From the NCBI RefSeq assembly GCF_033439725.1, contig NW_026944383.1, forward strand, positions 2,976,001-3,040,000: a stretch of DNA of 64,000 nt. The letters are read 5' to 3'. Both the position numbers and the translations under genes were made by a program. This stretch comes from Neurospora tetraspora (lineage: Eukaryota > Ascomycota > Sordariomycetes > Sordariales > Sordariaceae). Below, piece by piece: positions 33,197-42,754 of this stretch. Every line of letters starts with the position of its first letter. Positions within the stretch are counted from its first letter, which is position 1. The notes below the pieces were generated by a model. The model made no database searches and was not told the DNA's origin. It worked only from the letters and a program-made list of their open reading frames with translations.

Positions 33197-33647
33197 GCGA
33201 ACTCAACGATAACTTGGACCATCAAGATGAATGCATAAATTGCATTCGAGAGCAAAGCTTGACGAAACACCGAAGAAAAAAGTTAAGTTCATGGCATCAA
33301 CTCATTGATACACGGGGCAGATGGCTAACGGCTTCGATCATTACAGATTCGTGTTGTTTTATGTTGAGTTGGCCTGTCCAGATTGTAAAATCAGCAACAC
33401 TCAACAGACTGTTAATGTATGTGCTGCTCTGCTTGTCTATGTATTGTCTATTGTGATTATGTACTGACTTGGTTGTCTGTGACAGAAAGCCGAAAATTTG
33501 CTGCTGCAAAGAACATTGAAACAAACCAACCAAACCAAACCAAACCTAAAAGGAACCAGAACGAGTAACGGACAATCACTCTTATTCATCCATGGCCACT
33601 CTCAATCATCCATGCCGGCATTGCGACAGAGCTCTAAACAACTCTAT
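33197..33647. other. Space before atg14, with a consensus intron
   Basis: No gene recognised. A further well-formed plus-strand intron signal lies at 33417-33485 (GTATGT donor, TACTGAC branch, GACAG acceptor, 69 nt). With those at 32583, 32818 and 32954 it suggests a spliced plus-strand transcript running toward the 3' end of the Atg14-like gene. Confidence 0.4.
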
Positions 33648-35346
33648 CTATCTACTCTTGAGCTTCGTCCAGCCACTCGTCCCTCTAGTACCGGCACTAC
33701 CAGTACTCGTTCCAGCAGCAGCAGCAGCGTCGGTTGAGCCAGCCGCATTACCACTCAAACCAATACTTCTTTCTCTGGCAATGGCTCCCGACAAACCACC
33801 GGCACCAACAACAGTCGAAACAGATTCAACCCCGAAATCATCGTTCACCCGTCCGTCTCTACCACCAATCTCTTCTCTCCGACGACGTCGCTTAACCAAA
33901 ATTCCAAGCCGACCGTCGTCGTGTTCGAAAGCATCGTCCAGCTCGTCACCCTCGATCTTCTCCCACTCCAACATCGGCGCCTCGTTAATCAACCTCTTCT
34001 TCAACCGATCCGACATCCGGTGCGGACTGGGGAGTCTGCACCTGTCCAGCCACTCCTTCCCCTCCAAACTCTCGAGGAAGTTGTGGATAGTCCCATGAGA
34101 CCAGCGACCTATAACCAATCTCGGGTTGTTGTTCGCCGTCGCACTCTCTTCTGACGGTGTTGTCTCATTACCACCTTGACCACTGGGACTTGGACTTGGA
34201 AACATGTTCGGATCGACCGAGCGCCGATGGAGATTATCGCCAATCAACAACCGATACATATTGTGGCCCATGTTGCACAGCTCATCGTAGGTATCCCGCG
34301 AATCATTTAAACCAAATGGGAGCCCTTGCGTGCAACAGGCCCAGGCGATATTGTGGGCCAGCAAACAGACGGCTTCAATAAACATTCCGGCTGTCTGAGG
34401 GTCTTCCTTGACTAGAGCGGGCAACGGCTTTTCGATCCAGAGCGGACGGGGACGGTGGGGGAAAGATCTGGTTTTCTCAACATCGATCGGCGGTCCATCC
34501 AACCCGGGCTGCTGGTGATGACCAGATAACATGGCTGCCGGAAACGGCGGCTCCTCTAATTGATAAGACGCCTGCGGCCATAAAATTGTCGGTCGTGGGT
34601 AGTCTTGGTGTGGAAGTGTGATTTGTGAAGGAAGCCGAATGGCGAGATAATGGGAGGTCAGCATCACCAAATGAGTGATGTTGGCCAGGGAAGTGTTGAT
34701 AACCTCGGGTGAGAGGCCTACAGAAAAACCAAAAAAAGTAAGTCAAGCTGACACTTGGGGATATTGGGAGAAAATGAGCTAACTCACTGTTTAGAGCATG
34801 CAAGTCGATAATCTCGACACCGCCGAGCTCATACCGTTTCGAAGAACCCTTGCGAATCTGCCGAAGACCAAACAATCTGGCAGCCTCCTCGCACAGAAAC
34901 GATCTCGTCGACACCATGGTGTCAGCACAAGCAGCCCATTTGAATCTAATACGACGGATCGACTCCTGGGTCTCCTCCAGCTGGCGGTTCCGTCTCGCTG
35001 CAACACCAGTCGACATGGCCGATAAATCAGACTCCTTCCGGGCGAGAACATCCTTCTTCTTCTCGACCTCCTTCCTGGTCTGCTCGGTCTGTCTCTTCAA
35101 GCGCTCACACTGCGCCATAATCTCGGCGGTTCGAGCATTAGCGGCAGCCATTTCCGACTTGAGTCGGTCCAGGTAAGGCTTCTTGGATGCTTCCTCCTCT
35201 CCGACGGTGCGCTCTAACTCTTCGTTCTCGATCAGGGCTCGTGCGTTCTGCACTCGGAGTGGGTAAAGCCGATTGCGCGCATCAACAGCGCAGAGAAAAG
35301 GCACCCTTCCGTGATGGGAGCGGTCGCAAAGACTGCAACAAATCAT
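33648..35346 (-). CDS. atg14: Atg14/UVRAG-family autophagy protein
   Basis: Two exons on the minus strand, 34788-35346 and 33648-34717, with a 70-nt intron (GTGAGT donor, CTGTAG acceptor), give 542 aa ending in TAG. Atg14 is the autophagy-specific subunit that brings the Vps34-Vps15-Atg6 PI3-kinase complex to the phagophore assembly site. The N-terminus has the family's Cys-rich motif (MICCSLCDRSHHGRVPFLC) followed by AVDARNRLYPLRVQNARAL. A long coiled coil spans residues about 35-125 (KSEMAAANARTAEIMAQCER). The C-terminal lipid-binding half contains VINTSLANITHLVMLTSHYL, AIRLPSQITLP and LLAHNIAWACCTQGLP. The tail is Ala/Gly/Thr-rich. I chose the ATG at 35346 because upstream frame continuation lacks an ATG. 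A Vps38/UVRAG identity is possible but the motif order favours Atg14. Confidence 0.85.
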
Positions 35347-36266
35347 TTTGAACAAGAACAAGAAAGGTGGCTTCGTCGAGGGATCCAAAGTGGTGAGTTT
35401 GATTGCGAAGAGGAAGAGGTTCCAACAGAGAGGCTAACTTGTGCTGGTGGTTATCGATGGAACAGATCTTCATCCAGACTCGACGATGGCATGACGAAAC
35501 GGCCGATGTTTGCTGCCCGATACCGATACCGACGAACGGCGATGAAACAAGACGAACGCCGAGACGAATAATGGATCAATCAATCATCCAAAGAAAGAGA
35601 AGGGGTGTTGGTGTCCAAGAGGAGATGAACAAGATCAAAACCAAAGTCTCCAGCACACACAGTCACACACGCCCCTGGGCGTCATCCGAGGACCGGTCAC
35701 CGGGATCATGTTTCGCAGGTAGTCACAGTCCTCGCCGAATCTGGTCTAGTGTCACGCCCTGGCCTGGCCCTGCCCCGGATTGGCGCGCAGCACAGGACCC
35801 ACTTCCCGCTCCTGCCTAGCTCGACTGCCGCCCATCGCCCACGGCCCCTCTTTCAGAGCCTCCAGCGCCCTCCACTCGCTGTGATAGCGACTCCATTCGG
35901 CGGCTCTCGGTCTCACCATAGGTAACGTCCTCTCATCAAAGCGATCACAGGAAGGTCACAAGGAAGCGACGAGACGAGACCTCGACATCTTCGGCATCCG
36001 TCACACTTGCACAAAATTCGCAGTGTAGCACAATCCAATCGGCAACTCAACGGGCAGCAAATACATGATATCGGCCTAGTCAACATACAACTACCAAACA
36101 GATCTCTAAGAAGAAAGAGACACAAAAAAACATCAACAGCAAAGTGAAAGCGGCATCACTTGCGACAACTCATAAACAACAAAAAGAAAGAGCATAAACT
36201 GCCTTCCACTACACGCTTACCTGCGCCTTCCGTCCTTGTCCAGAAAACAAAACACAAACCAATAAC
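35347..36266. other. Divergent promoter region
   Basis: About 920 bp between the Atg14-like gene and the next plus-strand gene. CAA/GAAA-rich leader sequence precedes the ATG at 36267. I see no gene. Confidence 0.5.
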
Positions 36267-37211
36267 ATGGCATCTACCCCGCCTCAAATACGGCAAGGAC
36301 GGCCAGAGTCGCCTGATTCCGATCTAAGCACCGCTTCTCCAGCCGGCAGCGAGCACAACCGGAGCTCTCACTTTGGCGAGGACGACTCCTTTGACCAAAA
36401 CATCCAGTCACCTCAGTCGCCTCAGTCACCTCAGTCGCCTCAGTCACCTCAGTCGCCTCAGTCGCCTCAGCTCCTCTCGCCTCTCCAGCCAGTGCGCTCA
36501 ATGCCCATCGTCCCCATCATGGACAGCAACAGCGGCAACTCAAGCGGCCCAGACAGCGACGACGACATGGCCAACAGCCCCAGTGACCACGGCAATAACG
36601 CAGAGCCGACAGTCACCCAATTCCAACAGGATCAAGCAAACCGCTCCTCCTCCTTCCTCCCTGCCACAGTTTTCCAAGGCAGTAACAACAACCATAACAA
36701 CAACTCACAGCGCCCCCAGGTCAAGACTCCTGAGCCGCGCAACAACACCACCACTCCCACCAACGAACCGATTACCATCACCAACCAAAACAGTAACAAC
36801 CAAGGCAACAATAACAACAGCCTCCATCAGACCCTCAACCCAATCAAAACCTCCATCAACCCAACCCCTCGAAACATCCTCGCCGCGCACACCCTCTCGT
36901 CGCCCAGCACCCCAGGAACCCTACCAAACTTCGACTGGGACGACTTCGTCACGCGCTACACCGAGTCTCTCTCAGCCGCCGACGCCCAAGAGCAAGAACT
37001 CCTCGAAGAGTTCCAGGAGCTGGTCCAGTACTTCAACGTGTGGGCCTCATCCTCATCGGCTCACGACACGGACCGCGCCGTCAAGCGCCTGCAGACGCGC
37101 GAGCGGTACGTGCGCCTCTCTGAACAGAATCTGGCGCAGAGGAGAAAGCATTTGACGGAGGTGGTGAGGGCTTTTCAGAGCGCGCTGGCGCTGTTGAGTC
37201 AGTCTTCTTGA
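36267..37211 (+). CDS. Conserved fungal protein of unknown function with SPQ repeats
   Basis: Single exon, 314 aa, ending in TGA. Residues about 46-70 consist of seven tandem Ser-Pro-Gln units encoded by near-identical 9-bp repeats (36405-36470), likely variable in length between strains and a possible target of proline-directed kinases. A long Asn/Thr/Pro-rich disordered stretch follows. The conserved part is residues about 219-312: FDWDDFVTRYTESLSAADAQ, then ELLEEFQELVQYFNVWASSS and AVKRLQTRERYVRLSEQNLA, predicted helical and likely coiled coil. I know this C-terminal block only as an uncharacterised region shared by filamentous fungi and do not assign a function. Confidence 0.8.
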   Translation: MASTPPQIRQGRPESPDSDLSTASPAGSEHNRSSHFGEDDSFDQNIQSPQSPQSPQSPQSPQSPQSPQLLSPLQPVRSMPIVPIMDSNSGNSSGPDSDDDMANSPSDHGNNAEPTVTQFQQDQANRSSSFLPATVFQGSNNNHNNNSQRPQVKTPEPRNNTTTPTNEPITITNQNSNNQGNNNNSLHQTLNPIKTSINPTPRNILAAHTLSSPSTPGTLPNFDWDDFVTRYTESLSAADAQEQELLEEFQELVQYFNVWASSSSAHDTDRAVKRLQTRERYVRLSEQNLAQRRKHLTEVVRAFQSALALLSQSS

Positions 37212-37343
37212 TGGATTTCATGGTTGAGACAAAAAGTAGTGGTTGATCTTATTTATGGTGGTGAGGGAGGAGGAGCGGAGCAGTATTAGCACATGACTGC
37301 TTCAACAGAAAACTAAAACAAAAAAAGAAAAAAAAGAAAAACT

Positions 37344-37476
37344 AAAGGCGTGGTCCCCGTGGCGGCTTTGACCGTGGGCCGGACTCATGCCGTGGTGGAG
37401 GGTAGTTTGGAAGAGGGGAAGGCGTGGTCCCAAAGGCGGCAAAGACCGTGGGCCGGATGCACGCCGTGGGAGGAGG
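37344..37476 (+). repeat. Tandem duplication of about 58 bp
   Basis: Two copies (37344-37401 and 37418-37476) share AAGGCGTGGTCCC, GGCGGC, GACCGTGGGCCGGA and GCCGTGG, with scattered differences. Confidence 0.75.
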
Positions 37477-37581
37477 AGTGTGAAGTGGGTTGTGTTTTTG
37501 TTTGCGTGTTTTTTTGGTTGTGTCTAGAGTAGTTGTAGATAGCCTGGCCTCCGGGCAGGTGGAGGGCCAAGGGCCCGACAG

Positions 37582-37739
37582 GTACGTTCTCTTCTTCACT
37601 TTCCCCTTTTTGTCTACCGCAGCTTGCTAACTCTTCTACATGTCAGGGACGGGGCCAAGGGGAACTTGGGGCCCAGGTACGTATCTTACTTTCCCTTTTC
37701 TTTTTTTGATCATGCAGGGACTAACTGTTCTACACACAG
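37582..37739 (+). other. Two adjacent consensus introns around a 30-nt exon
   Basis: 37582-37646 (65 nt: GTACGT donor, GCTAAC branch, GTCAG acceptor) and 37677-37739 (63 nt: GTACGT donor, GACTAAC branch, ACACAG acceptor) flank a G-rich mini-exon 37647-37676. One frame stays open across all three exons (GQVEGQGPDR, then DGAKGNLGPR, then NGDRGRGRGWRSR and a stop). This points to a spliced plus-strand transcript whose start I cannot find. Confidence 0.45.
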
Positions 37740-37847
37740 GAATGGGGATCGGGGCAGGGGGAGGGGGTGGAGGAGTAGATAGTGTGCGCATCATGTTACA
37801 TGGTTTTTGTATGTTGGTGATGAGAAGAAGAAAGACAGGAGAAGAAC

Positions 37848-38031
37848 GAGCATAAATTGCTTTGGAGCATAAAGTGCTCGAGAGGATGAGGTATTCAGGA
37901 GCGTAAAGATGATTCATGTAAAGAAGAGCATAAACTGCTCGGACTCGATTCATGTACAAAAGAGCCTAAAGCGCTAAAGCGCTCAGGAGCATAAATTGCT
38001 CAGAAGGCAGACAAGCGAGCATAAATTGCTC
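37848..38031. repeat. Array of palindromic GAGCATAAATTGCTC repeats
   Basis: Seven copies or variants of a 15-bp unit with inverted arms GAGCA/TGCTC around TAAAT begin at about 37848, 37865, 37899, 37926, 37962, 37987 and 38017. Those at 37987 and 38017 are perfect. Spacing is irregular, 17-36 bp. Confidence 0.8.
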
Positions 38032-38047
38032 AGGAGGAGCTTGACAA

Positions 38048-38261
38048 GGATTGACACAGTTACTAGACAAAGTCAGTGAACTGATGAGCATCAGGGTGGA
38101 GGAGGAATTTCATGTGTGGCGAGTCTTTGTATACCAGGACAGAAGTCTGTTGAGAAGGACTGAGACAGTCACTTGACAAAGTCAGTGAGCTGATGATAGT
38201 GAAGGCGGAAAGATGTATTTTTTTTGTGTTGAGAATCTTTGTTATACCAGACAGAAGTCTG
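38048..38261 (+). repeat. Tandem duplication of about 105 bp
   Basis: Copies at about 38048-38149 and 38157-38261 both read GACAAAGTCAGTGA-CTGATGA and end ACCAG-ACAGAAGTCTG, with substitutions and small indels between. Confidence 0.75.
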
Positions 38262-38832
38262 TGTGGATCATACAAGCAGAGTTGCTGCGGGAGAGGATAC
38301 TGGGGAGAAGCAAGGTCTTCACTGCTGGGTGATAATGATGGTAGATGGATGACGATGATGATGGTGGTGGTGGTGTTGGTAGCGGTTGTTAAACCGAGTG
38401 CTTTAACAGCTATGGGCAGGCCTTGGAAGTCACGATACAATCAGGTATTCGGGGTGGTGGATGAGGGTCCAAAACGTTAACACATTTCTTTTGTTTCTCA
38501 CAACTGTTCCAAGTGACTTGTGACATTTTCACCCACCAGTGATGTGACTTCCCAAATGACGCATCTGTTCTTACGATTGACCGTGACCATGTGTTCCATG
38601 CCGACGAGTATCTGGCATTTTCGATCAACAGATGTCACGTCCTGCCCCTGCATAGGCCACAAGGTGATTTGACATGACGAAAAAGACCAATAACATCCAC
38701 AGCACACGGGTATCATGAGAAGCAACGCCTCTTCCATGCCATGCTCAATAACCAAGAAACTTTTCAGGCTCGTGTCCCTCTGCGCACCAATCATGATATC
38801 CAACTCCTCATGAACATCCAAGGCATCACCAC

Positions 38833-40672
38833 TCATCTCGTCTCCTGCGCATCCCTCTTCACCGTCCCATACCCCCTATCCATAGCCGAACCGGCCCTCG
38901 ACCCCTGGGAGTCCAATATCAACGTACTCTCCTCATCCACCTCTTCTTCCCCCTCACCCTCCTCCTCCCCCTCAGAATCCGTCTCCAAACTCCTCGTCGG
39001 CCCCTCCCCCTCCACAATCCACCAACTCGGCACTGCCCCGACCGCCGCCACCAGACTCAAAAACCACCAAGGCGCAACGATATAATCCCTTCCCGTCACT
39101 CCCCAAGTAAATATCGCTCCCGCCACCGCGGGACCAATCGCCCTTCCCAAACCCGAGAAAGTCGTCGCGAACCCGTTTAACGTTCCTAGGATTCTTAGCG
39201 ATGAGGCCGAGTTGGTTAACAAAATCGTCGTGCAAGGGAAACCGATGATGACTGCGACTCCCTTTATCAAGATGAGAGTGAGGAAGACGGCGTAGCGCGT
39301 GTGCGTGTCTTCGATCAAGGCTGTGTAGGGGGTGAGTAAATAAACGAGGGGGAAAAGGAGGGTGGCGGCGCGGTAACAGCGCAAAACGCCGAAGCGGGCG
39401 CAGAACCAGGGAAACAGGAAGAACTGGACGACGCCGCACGCGATGCCGTACACGGTGTAAATGGTGCCGATTTTGGAGGTGCTGAGACCGAAGCCGCCGG
39501 TGAATTTGAAGGGGAGGTGGGTGTTGGAGGGGTTGCGGTCGTGCGGGGAGACGAGCGGGTAGTTGAGGAAGACGGGGAGGACTTGGTCGAAGGCCACCGA
39601 GTGTAAGGCCAAAAAGGTGTAGGAGGTTAGGTTGATTATGGTTTGCGGGGTGAAGATCTCGCGGAGGGTGGGGGGGTCGGTTTCCACTGAGGATATTATG
39701 GAGGTGGGAGAGAGAGAGGATTGAGCGAGGAGGGGGGCGGAGGCGCCGTCGTCGACGAAGGAGTGTCGTCTGTTGTTGTTTCGGTGGTGGTGGTGGTGGT
39801 GATGACCGGAGCGGCGTTTAAAGGGGCGAGTGAGTTTCTCGCCGAGCACCAAACCCCAGTCTCGATGGCCGCGCCGACTTTCGAGCGTTTCGCGCAGGAA
39901 GAGGAGGCCGGTCATGAGGGACATGAAGAAGATGACGCAGGCGACGATGTTGGGGAGCGCGAATGGGTATTTCTTGAAGAAGTCCATGTTGCCGAAGAGG
40001 GAAGGGTATTGCTCGGCGGGCTGGGCGAAGAAACCGCCAAAGGCGGGGCCGAAGACGCTGCCGATGGACCAGACGAGGGGCATGAGGGAGAAGGCTTTGG
40101 GCTGGAGTTCTTTCTCGGGAACCATTTCTGCTACCATTGTTCGGAGGATGCCGACTGTACACACCTCATGTTAGCTTTTTTTTTTTTTTTTGAGGATGCC
40201 CGGGTTTTTTCTTACCATTTCCGTTACCCGCTCCCATGATAAACCGAACGGTAATAGCCATGGTGAGACTCGTCGACAAGCCCCATACGATGAAGCAGAT
40301 CATGGTGCTCGTGAGACCGATGAGGATGATGGGCTTGCGGCCAAACCGGTCAGACGCTCTCCCCCAAGGCACGGCGGCCATGCTCTGAGCAACTGAGAAG
40401 ATGGACCCTGTGAAGCCGGCCCATTTCGCCACCTCGTTCTTCGGAACCCCGAAACTCTTGATCATCTCGGGGAGGTAAGGGTAGATGGATGTTGCGGCCA
40501 GTGGCTCGGCGAATCTGGCGACGGCTGTGGGTTGATGTTATGTTAGCATAACGTTCACTCAAGTGAGATATGACTGTTTGTAACGGGATTTTCTATAAGT
40601 AGGATATTACTCACCCAGAATTGCCAGTTGTTGCTTGGGCAGTTTGGGGCCATCTTTGGTTTTGGTGACCAT
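38833..40672 (-). CDS. MFS transporter (YCR023C/ZIF1-like, TetA-type)
   Basis: Three exons on the minus strand, 40615-40672, 40216-40524 and 38833-40154, give 562 aa ending in TGA. Introns are 90 and 61 nt with GTGAGT and GTAAGA donors. It is a 12-helix major facilitator of the plasma or vacuolar membrane. MFS motif A is intact at residues 74-83 (GRASDRFGRK), between helices 2 and 3. Later segments include VGILRTMVAEMVPEKELQPK and SIGSVFGPAFGGFFAQP in the first half. FGLSTSKIGTIYTVYGIACG and LNGFATTFSGLGRAIGPAVA lie in the second. The central loop carries a run of seven His and a short Asn/Arg tract (residues about 230-245), a possible metal-binding loop as in zinc-facilitator relatives. The C-terminal tail is acidic. 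Substrate is unknown; drug/proton antiport or metal-complex export are family possibilities. Confidence 0.9.
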
Positions 40673-42754
40673 GATGGCAATGGCCTACTCTGTATATCTC
40701 GTAACTTATATTTTGAAGTGGAAACAAACGCAACGTTCAAGCAAAGAACACAAGCAAAGAAGAAGCGCCCGAGTCTACTATCTTATACGAGGTGGCGACT
40801 ATGACTGGACTAGGTCGGCAGGATGGGTTGAAGGCTTGTCAGATCTTGACGCCCTTGAGATGACTGACGAAGGAGGGGCGGAAAGCGGCCGAGGAAGAGT
40901 GAAAATAAAATAAAAGACCAGAAACATGAACCCTTGACTCCGAAGAAGAAAAAACGTACGGTATTAGTCAAAAGAGGATCGCTGTTCACATGCGGCTTTA
41001 TGCGGGACTAATAATGGGAGGTACGGACGGACGGGGTTCCTAGGTTCCATTACCCGCTAAAGGACCCTTGCCGAACCACTGAGAAAGCTGCCTGGAGTTC
41101 ACCGTATCCCATTGTGCCCACCAATTCGTCCCTGTTGGAGTTCGTTCACTGCAAGGTACAAAGAATCTTTGGCTGGAGAATTCCACTCATGTGTGACTGT
41201 CCTTCCCTTCCTTCCGGGCCATGGAACACAATGGGCAAGGATTGTTTGAACCTCCTTCCAGTCTTATCAACATGTTCAAGCCGGTCTCGTGCTTCTGTCG
41301 AGAGTTGAATATCGACCACGACGGTGAGGTGTGGTGACTGTGGCTGTCGACCGGTGAGGAATCTGGACTGAGCATGTCAATATGTGTCAGAACTCACAAA
41401 ACTCGGTTGAAGTTGTGAAGTAGTGCATGCATATTCCTCGCACCTTTCTCTGTCTCAGCAGTCACACGCACATAATCCTCGGGGAACCCGTCCCATTTCC
41501 GTTCCCCGACTGCGCCCGGTCGACGTCTGCTGTGTTAGTGTGTCCGATGCCGTGATCGGCCCTCGAGGAGGATCACAGGGTCGACGTTCACCCTCATCGG
41601 TCATTGGCTGCCACTGGAACGCTGGCTTACTTACATCCTACCTATACGCAGTACAACCTTCACCCTTCTATCAGTACAGCATCGTGACTTGGATCTAGCA
41701 GATGAGTCAACGTTATCCCCAAATCTGCAGGCGGTTACGGAACCCTTTCCCGCCCTTCAACAAGGGCGCCAAAGTCAACATGGCCACCAGACCTCGGATC
41801 TTACAGTTCGATGGCTTTAAAGTGATCTGATGGTAGACGGACAGTTCAACTTCGGTCGGCGGAAATATCAAATTTTCGGATCGTGAATTTTTTTCGGTTG
41901 CGGATCGGCGTCAGCCAAAACGAACTGAAATCCAAAGCGGAATCCCCACTGCCCCGTCAGCAGCAAGCTCAACGGTCACTGTGCTACAGTGTAACGGCCA
42001 CTATGATTTCGTACTGTATTTACATCGTGCGGGGAACCTCCAGACCGTGAGGGGTCACTGCTACGATATTAATTCCGGGCCAAGATTGTGCCGGTCAGCC
42101 CTGCAATGATAAAGTCCGAGGAATTGTTGCCGGCGATAATCAATGGAAAGACTTTTGACTCGGGCAACTCTTCAGTGATTGATAGGTGCACCAATACCGC
42201 AAGTGGATAGTGCGGCAGCTCCCGTGGCTGCAGGCGACTTTGTTAGCTTATGAGACCTCCCAATTGGTGGAGAGTCCTGGAGAATCACTTGTCACTGCAG
42301 TTAGTGGATCGTGAGGTTACGTTAGGTGAGGGGACTTGGTGACGACGTTGATCAGCCCAACTTCATTCTTTTCAACTCATCATCGTAAACTCCATCCATA
42401 TTCATCGTGGCATGGCCAAATCCCATCATCTCCACTCCAAGGACATCCGATAAAGTGGTTGTAAGTGAGACCTCACACCCTCCCACCCTCAGCCGCCGAC
42501 TACGTATCTACTTCTATCTATCGCTCAAACATTCCATCGTCCACTTCCCATCACACCCTCTCACGAGACCAATTTCTCTACATGAGCTTCAAGCCTCTCG
42601 CCCTCGGTCCGTGAAACCCATGGTTTACTTCCGATTGGATGTCAAGGACTCTTCTGCCGCTATTCACAACACCCTTTCGTTCAGCTACTGACTCTCAATC
42701 TGCAGTGTATCAACAGACTATCCAAGCATAAGTCTAGATTAAATAAGCTTCAAC
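40673..42754. other. Divergent intergenic region, MFS / M28 peptidase
   Basis: Two kilobases between divergent starts. No gene recognised. The part just before 42755 contains leader-like CTCTC-rich sequence. Possible upstream exons of the peptidase transcript cannot be excluded. Confidence 0.5.

Larger units (their letters stand above)
37212..38832. other. Repeat-filled intergenic region
   Basis: No confident gene. It contains four separate repeat structures listed individually (37344-37476, 37582-37739, 37848-38031, 38048-38261), followed by about 550 bp of unique sequence up to the end of the MFS gene. Confidence 0.5.
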
